Origin: Anolis sagrei
Taxonomy: Eukaryota > Chordata > Lepidosauria > Squamata > Anolidae
Direction of reading: 5' to 3'
DNA length: 64,000 nt
NCBI RefSeq assembly: GCF_037176765.1
Contig: NC_090023.1
Span: forward strand, 104,050,866 to 104,114,865
Made by a program: the position numbers and the translations under genes
In this document: one piece after another, positions 11,851-26,300 of the stretch
How positions within the stretch are numbered: position 1 is the stretch's first letter
Layout: each line of letters starts with the position of its first letter
The notes under the pieces: model-generated
Databases searched by the model: none
Seen by the model: only the letters and a program-made list of their open reading frames with translations
What the model was told of the DNA's origin: nothing

Positions 11851-12865
11851 AGGAAATGGTTAATTTTGGTCCTTTCTGCACCAAGCTCCTTGGGGATCAA
11901 CAATACACCTTTTTTCCTGCTGTAACATTTCACAAACCTTCCATTTAAGTTCTGAACAGGTTCTGCCCACATCACTCATACAAGTTCCTGTGGTTTTGGG
12001 CAGCTGAGACACATGTATTCAAACAAAGTTTTTCCCCCTTTGGCCATATCCTATTAAAGCCACAATTAAGAAGAATCCTTCATTCTTCCAAAGGTTTGCT
12101 CTAAACAACACTACAACTGGTCAATAATGACCCTAGCTCCTGTCTTTCCGAGCCAGCATAATACAAGTAAAAATATTTTTTTAAATATGTACAAACCCAC
12201 TAATTGGCTGCCTTTTACCCCACACTGAATCTTGCAATGATGGTGGTGCATAAGCAACAAAAGAGGACTTTCTTCAGAATATCCAACTCAGGAGCATCGT
12301 TTTACTCACCAGCCTCTTTTCTAGGTATTCTTCTGATTGTTTTTTTAATGTTCAGATCATCTTTTCTTGCCTCTCTATCTGAGTAAAGTGCCAATACATC
12401 CACTATTATGCTGGAGTTATGATGAGATTTTGAATACTATGTGTATTCCTTCTGTATCTCCCAAGGAGAAAAATTGAAACAGGAAGTTTAAATAGATGGT
12501 CCTACCAGAAAGCAAATACAACCCCCCCCCCCCAAAAAAACACAGGTTCTTTGATTTGATTCACATTTTATTAAATGACAATGCTGACAAAAACACTGAC
12601 TTACTGGATGAAATGGTTTAGTAGTAATAATTTCTCTCTTTTTTGGACTGCAAATGTAATTTTTGCACAGGGTCCAATCTGCGAAACATTTCCTGATTTA
12701 TACACACTTTGACCGTATATTTATTGTTACTTGCTATCACGTTAGCCCCAGCTTTGGCAAACGTATGGCTTTAATTCTTTTCTGAGGCTATGATCTGTAG
12801 AGTAGACACCCAGATATGAGTCTTCAAACTATACCCAAATACGTGAAAGTCTAGAAGGTCTAGAA

Positions 12866-13003
12866 AAGGGCTTCCCAACGTTTGGTCCTCCAGGTGTTTT
12901 GGACTTCAACTCATACAATTCCCAACAGCTGGTAAGATAGCTGAGATCTCTGGGAGTTGAAGTCCAAAACAACTGGAGGACCAAAGGTTGAGAAGCACTG
13001 GTA
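12866..13003. mobile_element. Hairpin hAT-type MITE, related subfamily
   Basis: GGGCTTCCCAACGTTTGGTCC opens it and GGACCAAAGGTTGAGAAGC closes it, with GGACTTCAACTC and its inverse inside. Downstream of the IL1R1 stop. Confidence 0.75.
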
Positions 13004-15559
13004 TTGAAAATAACACTTTGGTAAATAATTGTTTCTATGACAGAAATAATATTTGTATAGTTATGTAACAATTCTTGGAACTTGTGAAATACATCTATGC
13101 CACAAAATTTTTCATATTTGCCTTCATTATGACATGTAGAGTATATTGCAACATCCATACCTGAATCATTCTTTAGAGGGAACACGTGATACCACTGCTG
13201 AACCAGCTGCACTATGTTTGGTTTATTTCTGAGGCTTTGAGAGCACAAGACCAGGATACTTGAAGGACTTTGCACCCACACAATCTTGCCTCTGTCTCCG
13301 ACCCCACAGATTGTCAGGAGGTACGGTTGACTAGAATCTGGGAAAACCTGTTTGCCATGGTGCCAAAGGTGTGGACATCCTTACCTTTGGAGTAGGCTCC
13401 CTCCCAAGTGAGTTTCAGACACCAAACAAACACGTTTGTTTAGGTGTAGTTATAGCTTGAGTTGCTCTGAAATTGATGTTCCATGGCTTTTGCTGTGTTC
13501 TCTAGCCTTTATGCTTCTGCTTGTATACTGTTAAAAGTTTTCTTTAAGAGGAAATTATTACATGGGTTTTAACCTTTTGTAGTGATAACCTCTTTTGAGA
13601 GTCTCATCTTTGAGATGGAAATTAGGGAAATAAAGTTCTTAATCAGACTTGTTGCCAAGGACTCTGCATAGCTCTAATTTTGCAAGATTCAGCCACACCT
13701 CATGGGAATACTTTGAAAGCAGGAACAAGGATGTTCTAGATTTGTTGTGACTGAAGTAACCATTGCATGCTGAGTTAAATTTATTTAGGAATTTTTAGTT
13801 CTAATTTATCTAATTTATCTAATTTAGTTCTAATTTATCTAATTTATCTAACACCTTCTCCTTCCAATTTGAATGCTACATCGAAGTCTTAACAGGTCTT
13901 GGCTGAATTGGGTAGGATCAGTGTGAGGGAGAAAGAGGGAATTGCCAGTATTCCAGTAGATATGAAATGTGTATTTACTCAAGTTTTGCAACTCCCTCCT
14001 TTCCTTCTGCCTACTAAAGTAATTATTTACTAATTTCACTCTTGAAGGAAGCAACAAATACTTCAAATAGTTCTCTTGCTACAAGAAAGTATGTAAAAAG
14101 TATGCAGTTTTCAGAATATTGCAGTTCAGAGTGTAGTCTATAGAATTTTTTGCATGTGTTAAGTGTGTTGTTTTTGCAAAGAAATTTGTTTCCTGCTCGG
14201 GAAATTCTCTATACTGAACTGTTTCATATGCAGAAAATGATGTGTAGAAACAGTGTTTAATACACACAGAAACAGACAGGAATTTAATGCAGAATAAGTC
14301 CCCAATTGTGAAGATGGCTAAGGATTCTCACCAGGGTTTCTGCAGTACTCAAGCACATTTCCAACCCATTTTAAAATATTTTTGAATATCATTTGAATCT
14401 ATACCCTATCTTGTTTACTTGAAAACCTGAATTACATGAAGAGGCAGTAATATCTACTTTCACCATGCTGACTGCATTAACATAAATATGGATCCAGTCT
14501 AATCTCCTTTATAAATCTATGGTACAGCTGTTTTTAGAATACTATGTACACTCTGAACCATGAGAAAAGCACAGAAAACTCCAGCTAAACAAATCTGGAT
14601 TTTACAACTGAGGATCAGTTAAAGGCTGATATCTTGCATCTGGAGAAATATGTGTGTATGTGTGTATGTATATATCTTCGAAGATATGCCTCCTAATGCC
14701 ATTGTTTCTGTGTTCTTGGAATGCAAGGGAATGATTGAGGGTGCTACAATAGGCATCTGCAGAAATCTCTGGGATCCTTGCAATATTTCTGCAAATGATG
14801 GCCTTGCATCTAATAGAAAAATAGCGAGAGACGTCATCACTCATCAACACAGTAATGGTCATACTGGGGTATGAGCTGTATTGTTTACAAGGTGCATTTG
14901 GGGGATATTGGTCATAGAAATGAGGTACAATTGCATCAAACCCAATCAATGTCATCAACTTACTAACCAGATACATAGTGCTTGCTTTGCATCTATAGGA
15001 ATTAGACAAGTAGGATTGGTGTGGATATGGGAGGTGCTTACTCCTCTTCTAAAACTTTCTACAATTTAGCAATATCTATTTACATTGACTGGCATGAGGA
15101 AGAACAAAAAACAGCTATCCATGCAATGCTGACTTGGAATTCACCTCCAAAGGTAGTTGTAATAAGACTACACATTAGGTCACATAGCTTTCAAATGAGA
15201 GACACAAGGCTGGGAAATAGTCCTTTTAGCTAAGCTGGCTAAACCAAATGTACAGAATTTGGGCCTATGTAGAACCTGGTACTTGGAATAAATAGCAAAA
15301 TTGTTAAAAGCAAAATGCAATATGTCTTAGTAATCTAGAGATATATTTTGATTGAAATGTTAGAGCTAGCTCCATAGCTAAAAGAGAACATTTTTTGTTG
15401 ACTAAGACAGAAGAAGTCCTATCATACCTAGGTCAGAGGTTGGCAAAGTGGGTCCTGAAGCTCTGTATGCCTCCCTAGCTGGGTTTGAAGTCTTCAAACC
15501 TCATAAGATTTCATGCTAGTTTTCTTTGTGGAAAAATGTGGTGAACTATGGTTCCTTCT

Positions 15560-15700
15560 ACAAAGCTGTCTATATCCAGGTTATCTGCTTTGAACTGGAT
15601 TATATGGCAGTCTAGAGTCATATACTCCAGTTCAAAGCAGATAATGAGAATTATTGGCCTTGATATTCTGGATTATATGGCAGCGTAGAAGGGCCCTATG
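15560..15700. mobile_element. Hairpin MITE in the IL1R1-IL1RL2 spacer
   Basis: ATCTGCTTTGAACTGGAT is answered by CTCCAGTTCAAAGCAGAT. Followed by GATTATATGGCAGCGTAGAAGGGCCC, a terminus typical of lizard hAT MITEs. Confidence 0.6.
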
Positions 15701-15929
15701 TCTCTCAGATTCCTCCAGGAGCGCTTTTGAATTGTTCATGACCACCACCCACATCATTTAAGATTTTCTTAATTTTTTTTTCAAAACTAGAAACTGACTT
15801 CTATTTGCTTAACATACATACATTTGCATCAGTATTTTTCTGTATTTGGTGCTCTCCGTGTGACTCTTGGTAAGTTCCAAAGGCAAAAAAGATTACCACC
15901 CCCTTGACCTGCAGAAGCTGTCTGTCTGA

Positions 15930-16130
15930 GGGATCCTTTCATACTACACAATTATGGCACCATGGTCACATTTTAATTGGCATAGGTGCATCCTATGATG
16001 TCCTGGAATTTGTAGTTTGGTGAAGCCCTAGACTTCTGACATAATTCTAAATGCTCCTCCATGAACTGCAAATCCCACCATTCCTTAGGATGGAAATGTG
16101 GCAGTTAAAGTGGTGTGAAGTAACCCCCTG
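15930..16130. mobile_element. Degenerate MITE in the IL1R1-IL1RL2 spacer
   Basis: Contains TACTACACAATTATGGCACC and GTCCTGGAATTTGTAGTTTGG with partly inverted CTGCAAATCCCACCATTCC and GTGGCAGTTAAAGTGG, the pattern of decayed hAT MITEs. Confidence 0.45.
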
Positions 16131-18189
16131 ATCTAAAAAGAAGGGGGTGAGGCGGCGGGGGTGGGGTGGGGGGCTAAGGAAAGGTGAAAGCATATCAAGT
16201 AACCCCAGTTATCTCTTTGACAAGGTGGCCATTCCACCATATTTGACGCATGTGAATCTCAGTGAAGACAGAGTTGTTCTCCTCACACATGTCCTGTAGA
16301 TTTCCTAGAAGCCACTCACTGCATTATGTTAAAAATACATCACTAGATCCAGCAAAGAGAATGGCTTATTTGAGGCTCAGAACGTGAAGTGCAAATGTGC
16401 TGTAGCTGTGCTCAATATTACCTACACTCACCAGAGAGTTACTTTTCTCAAATATTAGAGATAAAGAAACAACAGAATGATGTCTCCTGCATCTCTTCAG
16501 TTTTGCCAGTGAACTTGAATTTTGGGCAGCTCTAGCATAACTATATACATTCTTTTATCTAAAATGTTGCCTAAGAAACATGGTTTTGCCTCTCACACAC
16601 AGTGTGACGTGTTTGAGGTATGTGAATATGTGTACAGGAGCCTTTGCAGGTATTTCCTTCTACTGCTATTTGATCCAATATGATGTGTGAGGAACTTTGT
16701 TCAGACATAGATAAAATCATTATCTATAGGTTTCATCTTGTAGAGGTAGAACTCCTTGTCTAAGGTTAAAGTATACATAATATGTTGGGGAAACGGTACT
16801 GCACTTGTAAAACCGCTTGAAAAGCTGTTGGGGATTGAGTTGTCATAGTTACAAATTCCTCACAACCTGCTTTGTTTTAGCACCTGTGGGGTAATAGGGT
16901 ATTAATTCACCCACCTGAATTGGGATTAATTTGAGATTCAGTTTTTCAATACTGCCATATCTCCACTGGCAGTCTATGGTGCAAGTGCCATGTATCCATT
17001 GACAGTCTGCAAGAGGTCCCTTTGGGGATGAGTGCTCCCTTCCCCAGTTCTCTCAAAGACCTCCTGAGAACTTTATGATGTAGATACTGTCAAATACTCT
17101 TTAAGAAAAGCAAAGATTAAACTACATGTTAAGCTTGAAATGGGAACTGGTAGGGTTCAAGACACACTTCCTATCCAACACACCGTTTTCTATTCCTTGA
17201 GATTTTCAAGAATGGGAATTCACATTGTTGTGTGTGAGAGAGATTGAGGGTCACAAATAAGCCCAGGACAAACTAAAGGTTTGTGGCCCTATGAAGAAAA
17301 TTTATTAGGATTTGTTATAGATTAGGCATCACCCTTCCGTTGTAGAATAGGTCCAAGGGGCTCTGCTAGCATAGCTGTATACTTCTGCTACTAAATTTAT
17401 CTGCTGAAATGTAAAGCAAAAAGCATGGAGGAACTGGAGAAAGGAACACATTCCCTGTCCTGGATCTCCCTGAACAACAGGGAGAGGGATTATGTTCAGT
17501 AATACAGTAGAGTCTAGGGACCAAGGTCAGAAGTTCATTCATTGTCTTGACAAGAAGGAATGACGATATCATCTCCTACCCTTTCTCTGTCACTTGGTGC
17601 TGTAGCAAACCAACACTCCTCCTAAGATGGCCATGACTTCTGCCATCCACACCCCCAAAGTTCCTTAAAGGCATCTTTCCAAATACTACTACGCAAAGTA
17701 GTAACAACAAAATATATGCATAGCAAATTTGATACTTGGATGGATGGGTAGGCAGGATGAAACTTCAAGACAAGTTGAAGCTGATGCGCTGGGAGGATGC
17801 TTTTGCTTTATATGTCACAGCACTGGATCCGAGGGAAAGATCCCTGCATTTCCTTCCTCTGAAACACTGCCTACAGTTACATTGTTTGGTAATTCCTGCC
17901 CTCACAGAACCTGCACAAAAGTGTGCAGCTTTTGGGAAGAACACCCTCCGTGCCCTGCAATAACAGTGCCACTCTCCAAACTGTCACCCAGTTAGTTGGG
18001 GAACATATCTTTTGCTGAGACTTTGAGGGAATTCTGGGCATAACACAGAGTGGAGGACAGAAGGGAGGGCTTCCATTAGATCCTACATTGGGACCCTACA
18101 TTTTTGTCGCCTAGCCTCCCTCCTGAGCAGGAGATGGTCCCCATGTCAGTGAGTAGTGGATGTATTCGCAAGTTGAAATCTGAATTCAA

Positions 18190-18715
18190 GATAAGATCAA
18201 AGACTTGAGGCTGCATCTCCACGTACAAACCAGCACAAGCATTGTGGTCTGTGGAGGAGGCCCTGCTCTTGGTCCCATCCCCTGTCTCAAGCGAGGTTGG
18301 AGGGAACGAGAGGGGGGGGGCTTCCCCAAGGCTGCTCCCCACCTCTGGAACTCCCTCCCTAAAGAACAAAAAATGCCCTCCTCTCTCCTCCTTTAAAAGT
18401 GCAATCTAGCTTATAGGGAGGAGAATTAGCATATCTTACACATATCCCTGCCTTGATATTGGATACTTACCCAAGCCTGCTGATGTCATATATTAATGTA
18501 TGTTGTTTGAACTGGTTTGACTCCTTGCGTTTATTATGTTTATTTAGTTTAACTCTCGGTTTTGGCTGTTTTGTAAGTTCTATTGAGTTTAATTCATTTC
18601 ATGTGTTGTCTTGATTGTTGCTTGTCTGTTTTGGGCATTTAATGCTTGCCATTTTTGTTATCTTTTGGAAACTGCCCGAGTCCCTTAGGGGAGAGAGGAC
18701 GGATTATAAATAAAG

Positions 18716-18761
<46 letters not shown>

Positions 18762-18762
18762 A
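18190..18762 (+). mobile_element. L2-type LINE 3' end with (TTG)n tail
   Basis: G-G-P-A-L-G-P-I-P and A-P-H-L-W-N-S-L-P are visible, then the shared 3' UTR text and a GTT microsatellite tail. Confidence 0.75.
18716..18760. repeat. (TTG)n microsatellite, LINE tail
   Basis: About fifteen GTT units, the 3' tail of the L2 copy at 18190. Confidence 0.97.
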
Positions 18763-20241
18763 GAAAAGAGGCCAGCACCTCGGATAACATCTGTAAAGTC
18801 TGAACCCAAACCCAGAGAGATTTCACTGCCAGGTGATGTAGAAGCCCTAGGGTTGCTGATCTCAGCTTTTCAACTTGTTCGCTCTGCTGAATGACAAGAA
18901 GCAATCCAATCCTGCTTGTGAGTGTAGAGTTCCCTCCTACAAAATTCCATGCCTGCTACAAATATGTTGGTGTCTCAGAGATTCATTTTAAAGGTGTGTT
19001 CAGAGAGCTGATCTCCCTTCTCACTGTGGATAGAGCAAGTCTCAGCAGAGGTTTCATTTGTGCCTCCTTTTTTTTTATAAAGGTGGTATATAATTGTTCT
19101 GAACGTGCCTTAACATCTCTCTCTCTTCTGTGTTACTTTGAGATGCCTTCCAGATCTGGTTAAACCCGTTTCAAAGAAGAGGAGAAAACCTTTGCCATAC
19201 ATTGCTCTGTAGTTTTCCACTTGTCTGTTTAATCAGTTGGTGTTCTCGTAGCTGTCTCAGGTTGGATGGGGAGTTTAGTATTTATCAGACATTTTGTACA
19301 ATCAGAGCTACCAACTTTACAGAATTTAGTCTTTTTATTGCCACTGTCAGTATCAGTTATGTGTGTTTCATCACACCAAAAGTGGATTCAATAGATAAGA
19401 CCTATGCAAAACCAAAATGGGGTAACAGTTTAATTTTCTTCCCTCCTTGGAGCTTTAAACAGGAATAAGCAAACTGTTTTTAATTTTAAGCATTGAAAAT
19501 ATGGATTGGTCTTTTATATTTCTATTTGAGAAGTATTACTTTTGAAGAAGTGCCTTTCAACCTTGCTCTGTTTTCATTAAAGTTTGCTCTTCAGTGGACA
19601 GGTCAACTTTGCCTTGGAACTTACTTGAACTTTCTTGAAGCGGCCAGGTTTGTGACATTTTAATTATATTTTAAAAGCTCAACAATAACTAACTGACACT
19701 TGCATGAGAGATATTTATAAGATAAGCAACACGTGTTTCATGTTATGCAGCTACATGATTCCTATTGGGCTATACTACAGCATGGGTGGGAGTCATGTAG
19801 CCTTTCAAATGTTGTTGAATACAGGCTTCCAGCATTCTATCATTAGTGACCGGATAGGACAACCTCTGAAAAGATGCATGATCCCTCCCCTTCTACCCGT
19901 TATATAGCAAACTTAATGAGTGTTGCTTGCATGAAGGAGTTAAGGTATTGGCATGTTACTGATTGAGAATTCTACATTGCCTCCATTGTTCTCCTTTGTG
20001 AACAGTGGAAAGTTTTATGTCATATTTCATCATAACTGGGAGTGAGAAAATCAAATATTTGGGACTGATCTCATAGTTCCTGTTGTGCAAATCTCCTGCC
20101 CCACGCCAAAAAACTATCCAGGGTGTTTATTTAATTTTGATAACTTCTCTCTTTGGAGAAAAAAATCCAGATAACTCGAATGAGGCATAAAGATGAAATG
20201 TGTTAGTAATACTGAGTTTTGTTCTCTTTCTGTATGTGTAG

Positions 20242-20311
20242 TAAAGCATGAAGCCTACATTAGAGATTTCCTGTGCTGTTATTCTGCCATTCCTCTCTGT
20301 GCTCTATTCAG
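20242..20311 (+). CDS. IL1RL2: IL1RL2 exon with start codon and signal peptide
   Basis: A pyrimidine-rich tract and TGTAG acceptor lie six bases before the ATG at 20248. The ATG opens [20 protein letters not shown], a short hydrophobic signal peptide, then a GTAGGT donor at phase 1. The matching phase in the IL1RL1 start exon supports it. Confidence 0.72.
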
Positions 20312-23300
20312 GTAGGTAATGAATGATTGGTAACAAGTTTAGTAGAGAATTTGCCATGTAGTTGTAGAAAGAGAGTATTAAACAACAGTGAAAAATAGTT
20401 AGCTGTTTCCTGTATAAAGTGACTTGGATTGCTGAAGGAAAATACATAGTTTTAAAAAGTACATATCAAAACAACAACACAACTATGAAATGCATGCTAG
20501 GAAAATTGTAGGATTAAATGTTGGTCTGGCCGCTGGGTTTTAGGCTCTATAATTCTATATACATAGAATCTGTGCCTAATCATCTGGTCAAGAATCTGAC
20601 TGCTATAAACCATATGTTTAATTAATAACACCTGATATGTTTTCAGTCCTTAAAGTCTCAGCATAAGTGAAATAGAATAATATCAGGTTGCTGTGAGTTT
20701 TCCGGGTTGTATGACCATATTCCAGAAGCATTCTCTCCTGACGTTTTGCCCACATCGATGGGAGGCATCCTCAGAAGTTGTGAGATCTCACAACCTATGA
20801 TGATGCCTGCCATAGATGTGGGCAAAACGTCAAGAGAGAATGCTTCTGAAACATGGCCATACAACTTGGAAAAACCACAGCAACCCATTGATTCCAGCCA
20901 TCAAAGCCTTTGACAACACAATGAAAAATATTTTTCTTCAGAAGTCATACTAGCTTTTTCATTCCATTCACCCTCCCATTTGCCAAATATTTGTGTTATT
21001 TGCCATATGACAAATTGACTCTTGTAGCTCATCATTAACACAATTGCCAAACATTAAATCCTAATTGCTAACATTGATATTCAGAAGCATTTTGCCAAAA
21101 ATTATTTCATCAGTATTACCCCCCCCCCCCCCACTTTGTAAGCTTTGGGATCAAGTCAGATGAATACAGCTGAGATAATAATGTATGGCGACAACAAGGT
21201 CACTCTGTTTTAGTTAACCTTTGACTTGTAATTGCTGGACTTTTGCCCTATTATTTTGCTACATTAAACTTTTGTAGCATGAATAGCAAAGGAGTCATTA
21301 TGACAAGCAAAACAATTTCTGAATGTCTATGTGAACCATCTTGCTTTTTCTATTGCTTGGCAATAAGTGTTTACTTGCTGTTCTAAGAGTCAAGTTTGAA
21401 GGGCCCATAGATTTTCTGGCAATGTTGTCTTAAACAACAAACAGTAGTTTTAGAAAAAGTTAACATTACTTTCACTAAAAGTGGATCTTCCTAGTACAAA
21501 ATCTTCAACTCTATTTGGAAACCCTTGAGAATGCAGAGCCAAGAGTAGCTGTTTCCATGAGAAAATAAGCAGTTTTGGTGCTGATCTGTGTAAGTCAAAT
21601 TCTTCTGGGTTAAGCTTGTTTAAAACAGATTTTCAAAAGGCAATGTTGTTGTTCATTCGTTCAGTCATCTCCGACTCTTCGTGACCTCATGGACCAGCCC
21701 ACGCCAGAGTTCCCTGTCAGCCGTCACCACCCCCAGCTCCTTCAAGGTCAGTCCAGTCACTTCAAAAGGCAATAGTACACCATGAAATCAATACTGCATG
21801 TCATTCTTAAAGTGTATTGTACTCTCCACAGATACTTTAAATCATGCTGGTGCTCACAAGCTCAAAATCAAGAGATTTCCTTTATTAGAAAGGAAATGCT
21901 GTCTCATTCTTTTCATAGAATCATAGAATCAAAGAGTTGGAAGAGACCTCATGGGCCATCCCGTCCAACCCCCTGCCAAGAAGCAGGAATATTGCATTCA
22001 AATCACCCCTGACAAATGGCCATCCAGCCTCTGTTTAAAAGCTTCCAAAGAAGGAGCCTCCACCACACTCCGGGGCAGAGAGTTCCACTGCTGAACGGCT
22101 CTCACAGTTAGGAAGTTCTTCCTCATGTTCAGATGGAATCTCCTCTCTTGTAGTTTGAAGCCATTGTTCCGCGTCCTAGTCTCCAAGGAAGCAGAAAACA
22201 AGCTTGCTCCCTCCTCCCTGTGGCTTCCTCTCACATATTTATACATGGCTATCATATCTCCTCTCAGCCTTCTCTTCTTCAGGCTAAACATGCCCAGTTC
22301 CCTAAGCCGCTCCTCATAGGGCTTGTTCTCCAGACCCTTGATCATTTTAGTCGCCCTCCTCTGGACACATTCCAGCTTGTCAATATCTCTCTTGAATTGT
22401 GGTGCCCAGAATTGGACACAATATTCCAGATGTGGTCTAACCAAAGCAGAATAGAGGGGTAGCATTACTTCCTTAGATCTAGACACTATGCTCCTATTGA
22501 TGCAGGCCAAAATCCCATTGGCTTTTTTTGCCGCCACATCACATTGTTGGCTCATGTTTAACTTGTTGTCCACGAGGACTCCAAGATCTTTTTCACACGT
22601 ACTGCTCTCGAGCCAGGCATCCCCCATTCTGTATCTTTGCATTTCATTTTTTCTGCCAAAGTGGAGTATCTTGCATTTGTCACTGTTGAACTTCATTTTG
22701 TTAGTTTTGGCCCATCTGTCTAGTCTGTCAAGATCGTTTTGAATTCTGCTCCTGTCCTCTGGACTATTGGCTATCCCTCCCAATTTGGTGTCGTCTGCAA
22801 ACTTGATGATCATGCCTTCTAGCCCTTCATCTAAGTCATTAATAAAGATGTTGAACAGGACCGGGCCCAGGACGGAACCCTGCGGCACTCCGCTCGTCAC
22901 TTCTTTCCAAGATGAAGAGGAAGCATTAGTGAGCACTCTCTGTGTTCGTCCACTTAACCAATTACAGATCCACCTCACTGTAGTTTTGCCTAGCCCACAT
23001 TGGACTAGTTTCCTTGCCAGAAGGTCATGGGGGACCTTGTCGAAGGCCTTACTGAAATCCAGGTACGCTACATCCACGGCATTCCCCGCATCTACCCAGC
23101 TTGTAGCTCTATCGAAGAAAGAGATCAGATTAGTCTGGCATGACTTGTTTTTGATAAATCCATGTTGACTATTAGCGATGACTGCATTTGTTTCTAAGTG
23201 TTTGCAGACCGCTTCCTTAACAATCTTTTCCAGAATCTTGCCCGGTATCGACGTGAGGCTGACCGGACGGTAGTTGTTTGGGTCATCCTTTTTTCCCTTC

Positions 23301-26300
23301 TTGAAGATTGGGACCACATTGGCCCTCCTCCAATCTGCTGGAACTTCTCCCGTTCTCCAAGAACTCTCAAAGATGGTTGCCAATGGTTCCGAAATGACTT
23401 CCGCTAGTTCCTTCAATACTCTGGGGTCTAGTTGATCTGGCCCTGGGGACTTGAACTCATTAAGAGCGGCCAGGTATTCCTGGACGACTTCTTTCCCAAT
23501 TTGGGGTTGGATGTCCTCCAATCCCTCATCCACTCCATCTTGCTGAGGTTGAAGACTCTCTTTTTGTGAGAAGACCGAGGCAAAGAAGGCATTAAGTAGT
23601 TCTGCCTTTTCCCTATCCCCTGTCAGCATTGCCCCATCTTCTCCGCGAAGAGGTCCTATCGCCTCCTTGTTTTTCCTTTTTCTACTGACATAAGAATAGA
23701 AGCCCTTTTTATTGTTTTTAATGTCCCTGGCAAGTCTGAGCTCGTTTTTTGCTTTAGCTTTGCGGACCTTTTCCCTACAGGTGTTGGCTATTTGTTTGAA
23801 TTCTTCTTTGGTGATTTCTCCCTTTTTCCACTTCTTGTGCATGTCTCTTTTGTGTCTTAGCACAGTTAGAAGTTCTTTGGACATCCATTCTGGCTTCTTT
23901 GCACTTGTCCTATTTTTTCTCTTTGTTGGCACGGTTTGCAATTGCGTCTTGAGTATTTCACTCTTGAGAAATTCCCATCCATCCGTAGCTCCCTTGTCTT
24001 TTAGTATCAGTGTCCATGGAATGCTGCTCAGCGTTTCCTTCATTTTTTGGAAATCAGCTCTCCTAAAGTCCAAAATGCGGGTTTGACTTGTCTTAGTTTC
24101 GGCCTTCCTTTGTACCTCAAATTGCAGGAGCACATGGTCACTTGCCCCTAAGGATCCTACCACTTCGACCGCATCGATCAGGTCCTCCGCATTTGTTGGG
24201 ATGAGATCAAGAGTAGCCAATCCCCTTGTTGCCTCTTCTACCTTCTGGACCATGAAATTGTCTGCAAGGCAAGCGAGGAATTTGTTGGACCTTGTACTCT
24301 TGGCCGAGTTTGTTTTCCAGCAAATATCGGGATAGTTGAAATCGCCCATGACTACTACATCTCTTTTCTGTGCCTGTTTGGTCAACTGTTGGCAGAAGAC
24401 TTCATCAAGATCTTCCTCCTGGCTTGGGGGTCTGTAGTAGACGCCTACAACGACATCTTTTTGAGTCCCAGTTCCCTTGATTCTTATCCAGATGATTTCA
24501 AGCTGGTTTCCCAGATTGCTGTCTTGAATGTCTTCTGCAGCATAAGAGTTTTTGACATATAAGGCTACTCTGCCTCCTCTCCCCTTTGTTTGGTTTCTGT
24601 GAAAGAGGTTATACCCCTCGATATCTACATTCCAGCGATAGGAGTCATCCCACCAGGTTTCAGTGATGGCTATGATATCATATTTGTGGTGTAGTGCTAG
24701 AAGTTGGAGTTCGTCTTGTTTATTTCCCATGCTCTGTGCATTAGTGTAAAGACATGTGAGCCCCTGGGATCTTCCCTTGAGCTGTTTAATTGGGATTATT
24801 GTGCTTTTGGTACTTGGTCCTTGTTGTGTTTGTGCAACCCTCCGTTTAGCCTTCTGGCGATTCCCAGACATTATGGGTAAAGTAGTGTTCGCAAGGCTGT
24901 TGTCCCCCTCCCCCGGTGGACCTAGTTTAAAGTGCGTCTAATGAGGTTTGCGAGTCTGTGAGCAAAAAGGTGTTTTCCTACTTGTGTGAGATGCACCCCA
25001 TCCCTTGCCAGTAGGCCATCCTCCTGGAATAGCAGGCCATGGTCGAGGAAGCCAAAGCGTTCCTCCTGACACCATTTTCTAAGCCAGTCATTGACCTGTA
25101 CTATTTTTCTGGCTCTTGTGGGTCCGTGTCTTACAACAGGGAGGAGGGATGAAAAGACCACCTGTACATTACATTCTTTTAGCATTGCTCCTAGAGCTCG
25201 AAAATCATTTGTGATCTTTTGAAACGTATGCCTTGCAGTATCATTGGTTCCTACATGAATCAACATGAGGGGAGGACGGTGATAGGGCTTGAGGAGCCTG
25301 GTGAGCCTCTGAGTGATATGGTGTATTTTTGCCCCCGGTAGGCAGCATATTTCTCGAGCCATCCCATCTGGTCTGGAAATGACAGCTTCCGTTCCTCTAA
25401 GGAGGGAGTCGCCTACTACCAAGACCTGTTTACTTTCAGGAATGACAGGGCCCCTTTTGTGCAATGTAGTGTGTAGGTCTCCAGAAAAGTGATCCTGTTG
25501 GTGTGAATTGTGTAGGCGAAAAGTGTTGTCCTCCTCCTCGACATCCCCGGTGCATTCGTCAAGGACAATCCATTGAGATTCGTCCAAGAGCCTATGGTTC
25601 TCCTGTATGTGTTCCTGTTGCTCCTGGTCTATGGTTGGGGATGGTACACCTGCACGATTGTGCAAGTGTGAATGTTGTGAAGTGTTGTCCCAGTCAGGGC
25701 TATCCCCTGCACACTGATCAAGGATGAGCCACTGATCAGTATCTAAGCCATTCTGGTCTTCCCCAATGTGTTGTGTTTCTTGGTCAGGTGCTAGTTGTGT
25801 GAGAATTTGGAATCTATTGTGTAACTGCAGCTGAGCAGAAGTATTCTGAGGAGGCTTCCGGGTCCTATGTGTCCTTCTAAGGGTGACATTTCTCCAAGCC
25901 TGAGGGTTGTCCACATCTGAGGTGCTGTTCTGTTGAGCCTCCCCGTAATGTTGGTGTGATATGGGCTGCGTGTCTAGGCCAGTGTGGCGTGTGGTGTCTA
26001 AGAACAGTTCAAGTTCCTGAATGTCCTTACGGGTCTTAATACGGTCCTCGAGTTGTCGTATCCTGTGTTCCATGTGAGTGATCTGTGTACACTTGGGGCA
26101 GATGTAATTGAGTAACTGTAGTGTGAAAAAGCTAAACATGCCACAGCTTGTGCATGAGATGGGAAGTTTTCGTGTTTGTTCCATCTGGAGGTTGCTAATG
26201 ACCTCCTCTTGGTGTGTGTTTGATGTTGTTGTCTGTATGCAGGGGTGAAAGTACAGGAAGCTGTTAAATTTAAACAAAGCTTACCCTGAAGCAGAAGGAA

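Larger units (their letters stand above)
11222..20241. other. IL1R1-IL1RL2 spacer
   Basis: No coding exon recognised. It should hold the IL1R1 3' UTR and the IL1RL2 promoter and 5' noncoding exon, none of which I can place. One AATAAA lies at 13629-13634, 2.4 kb past the IL1R1 stop, but nothing links it to the gene. Identified repeats are listed separately; 13010-15550, 16140-18180 and 18770-20230 show nothing I can name. Confidence 0.6.

Noticed and set aside
12829-13281. Minus-strand open frame of 150 codons downstream of IL1R1
   Set aside because: Its C-terminal part is the hairpin MITE at 12866-13003. The rest has a short stretch (I-L-V-L-C-S) faintly like SEFIR domains, but no further agreement and no splice context that I could support.
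14602-15009. Minus-strand open frame of 135 codons
   Set aside because: No recognisable domain, overlapped by plus-strand frames, and partly built on a TGTGTATG repeat. Length is within chance for this window.
22125-24086. Plus-strand open frames across the CR1
   Set aside because: They are shadows of the minus-strand CR1 ORF2 with no motif of their own.
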